A stretch of DNA of 12,912 nt, taken from positions 1-12,912 of the forward strand of contig CAYWWK010000039.1 in NCBI GenBank assembly GCA_964462135.1, given 5' to 3'. Made by a program: the position numbers and the translations under genes. This stretch comes from MGBC163016 sp964462135. GTDB lineage: Bacteria; Actinomycetota; Coriobacteriia; Coriobacteriales; Eggerthellaceae. How positions within the stretch are numbered: the stretch's first letter is position 1; each line of letters begins with the position of its first letter. Below, in pieces: positions 10,001-12,912 of the stretch. The notes beneath the pieces were generated by a model. It was not told the DNA's origin and did not search any database. It saw nothing but the letters and a program-made list of their open reading frames with translations.

Positions 10001-12910
10001 GACATCACGGTACCGAACCCCACCTTGACCACCGCCTCCGGAAACGCCCAATTCCTCGGCTGGTCGGGAGATGAGGGAGACCTCGAGGCGGTAGGCCTGC
10101 GCGGTCCTGTGGCCGCACCTGCTCAAGGTGCCAAGTCGATGACGTTCAAGCTCACCCAGGCCGCAAAGACGACGCGCCCCGCCGGTCAGGACCAGAACCT
10201 TGTGTTCCGTGCGAACTGGAAGATGAACGACTTCTCGGTGAAGTTCGAGCTTAGAAGCGCGAACATCGGCACGCAGGAAGGGTTCGAGGTATATGAGCCT
10301 GCAGGAGGTTCGGTCAACTACGGATACCTCACCAAGGGATACTCCGAGATCACAGACCCGGCAAGCGCAAGCATCACGCTGCCTGAGATGACGTGGGGCG
10401 TGAAGTATCCTGAGCACATGCTTGCCGGGTGGGACGTGCAGAACAAGTCCAACGTCGGCGGCACCTTGACTGCGCTTTGGCGCCCGGGTGAGGCGATATC
10501 AGTGAACGACATGCTCGCCCATGGCGCCACCGCGAACTCGCAAGGCCAGATCACCTTGTATGCGGTCTGGGGCTCCTCCAAGCAGCGGATCGTCTACCAC
10601 CCGCTCACAACCGACAGTGGCATCCCAGCTGACGCGCCCACGGAGTTCTGGGGTGAGCGGGGCCTTGTCGCAAGCGAGCTTCCCGCACTGGGGGCGAATG
10701 CCAAGACGGGGTATCGCTTCGCTGGCTGGTACACCTCACCCACCTATGAGGCGGACACCTGCATCTATGCGACGGCAGCGGAGATCGCAGGCGGCGCCCA
10801 TCCCACCGGCATCCCGAAGGACACCTTCGCGCCCGTCGAGCTCTATGCGAAATGGGTCTATGATGTGTCATTCGTGGCAGGAAGCGGCATCTCAGGCGTC
10901 ACTGGTGTCACCCTTCCCGCCAAAGAGACGCTTACCTGGTATGCCACCGGCGCCTGGGCAAGCGAGGAGCATCTGGGCTCTGCCTTCAACGAGGACATGG
11001 CTGAAGCGCTCGCATCAGCCGCGACGAGTGTCGTCTGCACGCACATCCCCGAAGGGACGGATGTCATCACCGCCACCGGATACACCATGCGCCGCTATGA
11101 GCGGACGGAAGGGGATGCGGGAAGTGCGGCGTTCGCCTGGTCGACGGTCGCCCTCCCGGCAGGGGATGCTGCCGTGCGCGCAAACCTCATCTTCGAGGGA
11201 GAAGGCTTGAACTCCCGCCTCGTCCCTGACTCCACAGCCACGGCCACGCTCTATGCCACCTGGGAGCCCATCCATTACACGATTGCAGTGGATGCCACCC
11301 CTGTCACAGGAGATGACATCACGCTTGATGCCGATGATGTGGCACGGCTTGCAGGCGCGGTCTCGGCAGCCTCACTCGGTCTTGGAAGTGAGGCGGATGA
11401 GAGCGGCTGGCAGGCCACAGGCACGACTCCCACGTATGCGGCCACCTACGGGATGGGTTGGCAAACGCCAGACAAGGCCCCGACCGATCCGAACGCGTCA
11501 TTCGGCTTCATGGGCTGGAGCGCGTACGGGCCAGATGGCACGCCCCTGAAGGCAGGCCAGCTCTTCGGTGCGGCGACATCGGTGGCAGAGGCGCTCACGA
11601 CAGCTGATGGGGAGACGGTCACCCTGCGTGCCAACTGGACGAAGACCGATTACCAGACCCTCGTCCTTGAGGCCAACGGAGGACAGGTGAGGACAGACCT
11701 TCCTGAGGGGGCCACCTTGTCAGCTACCACCCTCGTGGCAACCGGCGTTGATGACAGTGTGAAGGCCCTTCCCGATGATGAGGGTACAGACGGCGTCTTC
11801 CAGCCCTTCTCACGTGCCGGGTATGTGTTTGCGGGCTGGAGCTTCATGCAGGGAGGAGAAGAGGTCAAGATCACCTATGAGACCCCGCGCGATGAGTGGA
11901 GCGTCACCCTATCCGCCATGCAGGCAGGCCTTGCAAGCGAGGTCAAGATGCAGGCCATCTGGGAGTATGCCCCCTACCGGGTCGACTTCATGGTGCCTGA
12001 CGAGAGTGCGGAAGGCACGTGGACGCGGGCAAGCTACCTCTCAGGGCTTACCTTCGAGAGCACCATCACGCCCCGTCTGCAGAATGACTTGAGCTATCAG
12101 GGTATGTCGCTTACCTCCTGGGGCATCGATGAGACGGCATCGGTGAGCTACCTGCCGGGCACACCCGTCAAGCTCGAGGATGTCATCGCTGAGGCGGCCT
12201 CAGCGGCCCAGGGCATACCGGAAGTGCGCGGAGAGGCGGCAGGCGAGGGCGTGAAGATGCGCGGATATGCGCTCGATCCGACACCTGACAGTGTGGAAAG
12301 TGATGCGTGGCGCACCTCCGAGCGAGTGGTGAGGCTGTACTCGCAGTGGGCGGTCCAGCTTATCGGCACCGTTCCCGCACGCCTTGTCATGAGCTTCGAT
12401 CCGTATGCCCCACCTGCCACGGAGGGCGGCTCGTATGGAGCGGTGGATGCCGTGCGTGCGAAGGTCACCTCCTCAACGCCGCAGCCCCTCGAGATCGCAT
12501 CCTTGAAGACCGACTGGACGGGACGCGATGACTATGCGAACCGCCTGGGGCTTTGGCAGATATATCCCGGTGCTGTGAGGAGTGCCCTTAATGCAACCGA
12601 GCTCGTGATCGAATCGAAGGGCGTGCAGGCCGCCATGGATGTGACGCACGGTGGTGTGGTGAGCCGCATCACCGACACCATCAACAACACCACCGAAGTG
12701 ATAGGAGAGGGAGAGGACGCCACCCCGCTTGAGGTGGGATACATCCTCAGTGCAGGCACGGCCACGAACCCCTCAGAGCTTGAGCTCACCTACCGGGTGG
12801 CGCTGCCGAAGACCTTCCTCGGCAACCCCATAACCGAGCTTCTGGACATCGACGTGGCACGGCTTACCTACACCATCCGCGTCGCAGGGAACAAGGAAGG
12901 CAGCGTGTAA
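2..12910 (+). CDS. Giant BspA-like (DUF285) / InlB B-repeat surface or secreted protein, 5' partial
   Basis: Predicted extracellular repeat protein, probably an adhesin or cell-surface scaffold. At least 4302 residues are visible, numbered here from the first codon at base 2. Order of parts: truncated DUF285 supramodule (1-339), three complete supramodules (340-1003, 1004-1751, 1752-2439), a connector of unknown fold (2440-2639), 13 InlB/Flg_new-type units (2640-4116), and a terminal domain (4117-4302). The gene is open to the left edge. The first ATG (17) is not accepted as the start: in-frame codons precede it, no signal peptide follows, and the protein begins inside a repeat that matches the interior of later modules. 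A GGGAG at 12-16 directly abuts that ATG, too close to act as a ribosome binding site. The stop is TAA. No LPxTG, membrane helix or catalytic motif is seen. Repeat family assignment is firm; ligand, anchoring and exact role are unknown. No frameshift or internal stop is present. Confidence 0.93.
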   Translation, partial: AFTREMSEDSSFSLLRSSDTPAANLADMTGAFEGGETAEILMPMLDLTGLSNAPSGMPSYAHAFRNLTRIGWVTEAASDGSRPTHVSGLPVSEVPSVASADIEITGGGLLLPYNWNISTSTSMEGMFEGCSNLVTFSVPGLAQGNRATFDGFFKDCTSLHHASLLTPLTTGAQVSSVTSMREMFAGCENLTEVNLSGIGTAYLDYGENISTSSAGMTDMFRGCTKLISDTGEASDAQASSRIVIGDDTTLIANGFFAQDTGRVDETSDPKDAPIFDYVLAAKVYVFGGVREAANIVICPGAREGVGAEPWPVHFASENVYLMDSSALSFQNSVWNARLFRGVRNESGISSETLASGFIGLGSTDAPVTLNGQTYNGRSVEWVLQGETLTIRPYATSDTPPVMRRFNPAGDAAPWAPGGEAEGQFTRVVVETAEDGTKIETSGDLMAMFYGCSKATSIDLRNLTITSKVTNTSDMFRGCSEIRRVVTSADVASGENIDGALIIPTSADFSYVKDASGMFAACSKLQTLDLTGLEKPFAARSEADVSGFVQDSFTQDADGNPAAEGVLRLSDFACREKADFTDFAGQSTDPASPTIGLKRVEFEGVGSGRASDFTAAFRANKALTHVTTRGFASGEGVILSYAFEDCARDIAEGDALTYTLEDFGVNANADLSHAFMGAFAGDAANKERLATSSLAITASSGAARGPVATLANLFAPEDDVSGVATEGVDVRCHLASVDLTGIVSVAGSAERIAYGMDAITSVTRGGGAQANTLCLGDDFSFAGVTTLREAFASMPALTEVDVKGICAGTSSTKLSLERTFADDPALVSVKLPASNYAGTDAGYAPATDPRKVSSMISMFAGDTSLASLDLTGVNTSEIDGATDDENVTTTGMNDMFAGCARLTKQFGEAHTEDAEVYINIGPSFAKIFNGFFWYRSSVNTDPDYILDADLFLINGTDGSNVVYAGPSRAENLMYRPDYAGTYYDATVHLETAKARRGLWLERRYLNISIEEGETTIDPGCGELIDWGLIGEKGAFTRPDGISVAADASGGSVAWSLHTQDSDGNVRQTLYIFPTADGWGRMRSFISGDFAPWTRVAGSSYYRTIEEVEILPGVRAGESIEAMFNGCEAARTIDLRNLQISSDTTRMTGLFQGCSAIERIFQATDVIEVEEDGAVILNAATPTVSDSLTSAFFDTSGVVDATRAFADMARLHTVELTGGVAESGEADETRALFSRENVVLSYMFEGSFAEAATDATDPNKVTLINVGSGAGANLSYLFSGSALTRVPEHLTDIQLGYVGRGTSANLSHMAHGAPRLVHVSLDHVADGRSADLTYAFTGVVARDGAIDAGTDVTYQLTNVGCGGDAAGDGANLSSMFEGAFLSAEVDPGRSQVRFDFTGASETDSPSRHSVSALSRFMYAGDEAVVAGRRNRLGRLDIRTMPPVLGTNTADHLFAGMGEIRCLTNNLGDSVSSADTIDEGYIALPATWNTSAVTTFAYMAAWMDSLAFVNTLDFVRSSSGTNMDYAFAACPRLTAVVFDEPGGGHFTFDWASVEDTSRQAGTRTGGRPADALPGRASSLRHAFEGCARLRYLDMFGLGTRMEGTDASFGAASEMDAMFAGCEMLVRPADEKAGYTDERSTRRTTEEIATGQGAPPAGTSNMRDYERSARPEVVLGPETTKVLSGFFGAKTSASAPYAYILRANVDVYGGPQKTTDLQLSPQVEGETPEYSYTGYVNLANTRAVEATGVWTGQRYMNMKMLGVASATTEAGTTALATGYVGLEGRYGGADQDGSSVKWSIINETGSGTETKVLQIYPTTGDTGIMRAFGSDKASAAPWSSLGEAGRYAPQIKRVEVVGTVICTGSLTSAFQGLEVAESMDLRGLEIIDQDPLVETGSNVKNPAIPVRSMANMLSGCATITTVSNTDARVSDGGKRTPGWGECLLPPSMATSALVSADGMLSGMRTLRTVNLNGLGKGASMSMASFASGCEVLEEITLTDVGTGSASSMSSAFSNLPRLTRVALTRVGGEALDATGAFAGCARLATVVTTDFGAENSVYARTFAAVATNPDSSPAFTLTDTAVAAGCVLDSMFEGAFTHESAEWGRVAFENTAAVKAPVESAASLFAARDLDHPVHLKTIDLTGLGGVARTGSGANVRGGSMAYAFFGNDKAERAGFASKYVTEGILLAQDALWDNACDFSFAFAGCTALASVDLPGIAQSRVGVALTSMFEGCTSLEKALLSASMNVFCTTDAAATSVANQIGSATDMRSMFKGCVSLTEASLTGVGTSRVPGSVNQWGTAESGMKDMFAGCTRMLYDPESPADRRFEQAKANDDTDVLDELEETSKITIGPAFTKILNGFFASRTLADVRPDYLIKSNVYVYGGPYAAGRSDDPSQVSALMERPNVGGYNYFGEVSLVDGAATARNTKGKNAGLELWTYRGYFSTPMPSVSITFTTGRTDTSGAVSRGWADVAGNTLASSPEAQTRTLKSAKYDVRSREDGATRRYWAYQKKAGKSMNEEQVLSGVTMPTAYGFTAANAKGTSADTIEQVAWYFAESGSFTYYDEGGDVSYAYTWAAGDSVDNLKLSVNGGRPGNVRLFDANVFGPLPLMKNGRPVTITGEDGKEVQQYAAAPSFTLFCKQAEISYDVIFRDPTTGRAYNWSTGSWPQGATSTPNAGSSATQRRHYALNFASQEGGRTSWLALPDPTNLNTNADGAATNSVKVNWMQERSGFHQNQEFLGWTTTEVARVTDDWTDESYLSPGMIVGAAEYGSDVVSVTGGAMSGYASTPAVLYAQWADKPTVTFRVNNSDAWRAYRAKDGAAATPKPGLTLVGEGTEWAYYVKGAATNAQGNITGGEVATLPENELADGVAHLSQTARTVREATPGAKAGWGRLSRFEVDVPNAYVEGTQSDTSWRTDAAATIAPEGLLKQNRTWDVKKTTTLYRVIGPAMYLLNFAPGFSGDENATPAQVRDTDAGYTLPEGGRTFSYKGYSFKEWSGKWARDTEGVEVTWRDAEGNIQYDWQGAARAGEAFTFHDMAHLNQRAIEALFPAAAEGDNTKPSNTITAAWDLITYKATFNLNGGAVAGSAAKVIEATYTVTTQPIFPTPTRAGYTLRAWTNAVEMTGGVWRLPIGTTGNVTLDAQWSPNVNRITYDFDCTDWGWEGGIAGPDSYLTGKAVVIPRVTRPGYRFLGWVGLGGIAPATPDPNLTIPADTWGNKSYKARWQEVEYTITYLKDGGDWRTEDLPNIVDRYYITSPEISIPDPVRPGYDFEGWTGSILGSDPVKAPDAKIPARSMGNVTITAKWRMNTPSITWELGGGQMVGFERPTSYSVDSGDITVPNPTLTTASGNAQFLGWSGDEGDLEAVGLRGPVAAPAQGAKSMTFKLTQAAKTTRPAGQDQNLVFRANWKMNDFSVKFELRSANIGTQEGFEVYEPAGGSVNYGYLTKGYSEITDPASASITLPEMTWGVKYPEHMLAGWDVQNKSNVGGTLTALWRPGEAISVNDMLAHGATANSQGQITLYAVWGSSKQRIVYHPLTTDSGIPADAPTEFWGERGLVASELPALGANAKTGYRFAGWYTSPTYEADTCIYATAAEIAGGAHPTGIPKDTFAPVELYAKWVYDVSFVAGSGISGVTGVTLPAKETLTWYATGAWASEEHLGSAFNEDMAEALASAATSVVCTHIPEGTDVITATGYTMRRYERTEGDAGSAAFAWSTVALPAGDAAVRANLIFEGEGLNSRLVPDSTATATLYATWEPIHYTIAVDATPVTGDDITLDADDVARLAGAVSAASLGLGSEADESGWQATGTTPTYAATYGMGWQTPDKAPTDPNASFGFMGWSAYGPDGTPLKAGQLFGAATSVAEALTTADGETVTLRANWTKTDYQTLVLEANGGQVRTDLPEGATLSATTLVATGVDDSVKALPDDEGTDGVFQPFSRAGYVFAGWSFMQGGEEVKITYETPRDEWSVTLSAMQAGLASEVKMQAIWEYAPYRVDFMVPDESAEGTWTRASYLSGLTFESTITPRLQNDLSYQGMSLTSWGIDETASVSYLPGTPVKLEDVIAEAASAAQGIPEVRGEAAGEGVKMRGYALDPTPDSVESDAWRTSERVVRLYSQWAVQLIGTVPARLVMSFDPYAPPATEGGSYGAVDAVRAKVTSSTPQPLEIASLKTDWTGRDDYANRLGLWQIYPGAVRSALNATELVIESKGVQAAMDVTHGGVVSRITDTINNTTEVIGEGEDATPLEVGYILSAGTATNPSELELTYRVALPKTFLGNPITELLDIDVARLTYTIRVAGNKEGSV
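1019..3010 (+). repeat. DUF285/BspA supramodule 2, complete (664 residues)
   Basis: The N-cap runs from 1019 to about 1327: G-F-I-G-L-G, V-E-W, L-T-I-R-P, then M-R-R-F and A-P-W (about 1204-1242). This resembles the domain that precedes the first repeat in many BspA-like proteins. DUF285 repeats fill about 1328-2749: MFYGCSKA followed by IDLRNL, MFRGCSEI, MFAACSKL followed by LDLTGL, several eroded units with AF in place of MF, and a final MFAGCARL (Met at 2681). The C-cap begins at 2750 with I-N-I-G-P, then K-I-F-N-G-F-F and D-Y-I-L. It ends with W (2993-2995) and R-Y. Boundaries are my choice, placed at the aromatic five residues after this Trp. Confidence 0.85.
3011..5254 (+). repeat. DUF285/BspA supramodule 3, complete (748 residues)
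   Basis: Same plan as supramodule 2, but the longest copy. The N-cap (3011 to about 3349) carries V-A-W, L-Y-I-F-P, M-R-S-F and A-P-W (about 3239-3274). The repeats (about 3350-5005) start with MFNGCEAA and IDLRNL and continue with LFQGCSAI, YMFEGSF, a SMFEGAF unit (Met at 4118), AFAACPRL, AFEGCARL and MFAGCEML (Met at 4841). Many central units have lost the Cys of the MF-x-GC motif. An extra acidic and basic stretch (about 4860-5005) between the last repeat and the C-cap accounts for part of the added length. The C-cap (from 5006) reads V-L-G-P, L-S-G-F-F, Y-I-L, V-Y-G-G, then W (5237-5239) and R-Y. Confidence 0.85.
5255..7318 (+). repeat. DUF285/BspA supramodule 4, complete (688 residues), last of the series
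   Basis: The N-cap (5255-5581) shows G-Y-V-G-L, V-K-W, L-Q-I-Y-P, M-R-A-F and A-P-W (about 5461-5502). The repeats (5582-7030) begin with a variant lacking Cys (SAFQGLEV with MDLRGL) and continue with MLSGCATI, AFAGCARL, SMFEGAF (Met at 6260), AFAGCTAL, MFEGCTSL, MFKGCVSL and MFAGCTRM (Met at 6911). The C-cap (7031-7318) has I-T-I-G-P, K-I-L-N-G-F-F, D-Y-L-I, V-Y-V-Y-G-G and W (7301-7303) with Tyr at +5. No further N-cap follows: the protein switches to a different architecture. That is the main reason for assigning the I-G-P/N-G-F-F half of each linker to the preceding module and the APW half to the next. Confidence 0.85.
7319..7918 (+). other. Connector domain of unknown fold between DUF285 modules and InlB repeats (200 residues)
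   Basis: This part of the protein matches neither the DUF285 pattern nor a clear InlB unit. It begins with an S-I-T-F strand-like segment. It is rich in Tyr, Trp and Ser/Thr (for example W-Y-F, F-T-Y-Y and Y-A-Y-T-W around 7645-7720) and ends with a Phe-rich stretch before residue 2640. Alternating polar and hydrophobic residues suggest a beta-rich fold, but I do not recognise a family. It may be a diverged Ig-like or InlB-type domain that bridges the two repeat regions, or a binding domain in its own right. Confidence 0.5.
7919..12349 (+). repeat. Array of 13 InlB B-repeat / Listeria-Bacteroides repeat (Flg_new) units
   Basis: Units follow the family plan: a first strand such as Y-x-I-T-Y or Y-x-V-x-F, a central G-Y-x-F-x-G-W, and a closing A-x-W. 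I end each unit at the closing Trp: 7919-8380, 8381-8833 (degenerate), 8834-9199, 9200-9427, 9428-9667, 9668-9910, 9911-10219, 10220-10570, 10571-10855, 10856-11263, 11264-11638, 11639-11962, 11963-12349. The three units at 9200-9910 are closest to the usual length of about 70-80 residues, with T-R-A-G-Y, T-R-P-G-Y-R-F-L-G-W and V-R-P-G-Y-D-F-E-G-W motifs. The others are 95-154 residues because of inserted loops. Such repeats are beta-grasp-like and typically form stalks or protein-binding modules on bacterial surface proteins. The exact number of units depends on how the eroded ones at the left are counted. Confidence 0.85.
8381..8833 (+). repeat. Degenerate InlB-type unit lacking the closing Trp
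   Basis: This unit starts with a recognisable T-V-T-F strand right after the A-Q-W of the preceding unit. It has only an eroded centre (G-W-G-R-L near 8659) and closes with T-L-Y-R-V-I where its neighbours have L-Y-A-x-W. At 151 residues it is one of the longest units. It could be an expanded InlB unit or a small unrelated domain lodged between two of them. I favour the first because both the opening and closing strands keep the expected pattern. Confidence 0.5.
12350..12910 (+). other. C-terminal domain (186 residues), beta-rich, unidentified
   Basis: After the last Q-W closing motif the sequence changes character. It opens with T-V-P-A-R-L-V-M-S-F, then a Gly/Pro-rich loop, V-T-S-S-T and L-E-I-A-S-L-K. 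Later come Y-I-L-S-A-G-T and L-E-L-T-Y-R-V-A-L-P, and the end is T-Y-T-I-R-V-A-G-N-K-E-G-S-V. Alternating hydrophobics suggest a beta sandwich. The opening 'VP' strand followed by a strand about context-dependent shifts is reminiscent of terminal domains on other Coriobacteriia repeat proteins and, loosely, of WxL-type wall-binding domains. No WxL motif was confirmed, so this is a weak analogy. There is no LPxTG, membrane helix or charged tail, so the protein is either released or held non-covalently, possibly through this domain. Confidence 0.45.
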
Positions 12911-12912
12911 GG

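Noticed and set aside
10521..11210. 229-residue open frame on the plus strand in another frame
   Set aside because: It overlaps the InlB repeats, and its translation is dominated by Arg, Ser and Pro, typical of an off-frame reading of GC-rich coding DNA.
7919..12349. Internalin-type GW (SH3-like, lipoteichoic acid-binding) modules, suggested by frequent Gly-Trp pairs
   Set aside because: The Gly-Trp pairs sit in the G-Y-x-F-x-G-W centre of InlB B-repeats with the closing A-x-W, which explains them without GW modules.
12840..12910. Sortase LPxTG signal or membrane tail at the C-terminus
   Set aside because: No LPxTG-like pentapeptide, hydrophobic stretch or terminal Arg/Lys cluster is present before the stop.
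2..12910. CRISPR array, phase-variable homopolymer or tandem DNA repeat
   Set aside because: The repetition is at protein level with diverged DNA. I saw no identical direct repeats with regular spacers, no long mononucleotide tracts and no short tandem units.
2..12910. A previously undescribed multi-gene system
   Set aside because: Only one gene is present in the window. The interest lies in the architecture of one protein, and no partner genes can be seen.

Overview
The whole window is one gene read left to right. A single uninterrupted + strand frame runs from the left edge (first full codon at base 2) to a TAA at 12908-12910, two bases before the right edge. It codes for at least 4302 residues. 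The left end enters in the middle of a repeat, with no start signal, so the true start, signal peptide and promoter lie upstream. There is no intergenic DNA, RNA gene, mobile element or CRISPR array in the window.

The product is a giant extracellular, repeat-built protein of the BspA / DUF285 plus InlB B-repeat (Listeria-Bacteroides repeat, Flg_new) type. Its left 57% (2-7318) consists of one truncated and three complete supramodules of about 660-750 residues. Each complete supramodule has an N-terminal cap (a GxIGL-like start, V-x-W, L-x-I-x-P, then M-R-x-F and A-P-W). A long run of degenerate DUF285 leucine-rich-like repeats follows (M-x-x-MF-x-GC-x-x-L, then D-L-x-x-L). It ends in a C-terminal cap (I-G-P, N-G-F-F, V-x-GG, and a Trp followed five residues later by Tyr or Phe). 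A 200-residue connector of unknown fold (7319-7918) leads to 13 InlB/Flg_new-type units (7919-12349), most ending in an A-x-W or Q-W motif. The last 186 residues (12350-12907) form a separate terminal domain. It has no LPxTG motif, no hydrophobic membrane segment and no basic tail.

The high GC content, the codon use (strong G/C at third positions) and this combination of repeat families suggest an anaerobic high-GC Gram-positive of the Coriobacteriia (Olsenella, Eggerthella or Slackia-like) from a gut, rumen or oral community. That is an inference from style, not from a marker gene. Proteins of this type are generally thought to be surface or secreted adhesins that bind host, food or bacterial partners; no ligand can be read from the sequence.

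I see no multi-gene system here. The most noteworthy features are the recurring supramodule with an apparently specific C-terminal cap, the sheer size, and the unexplained terminal domain.
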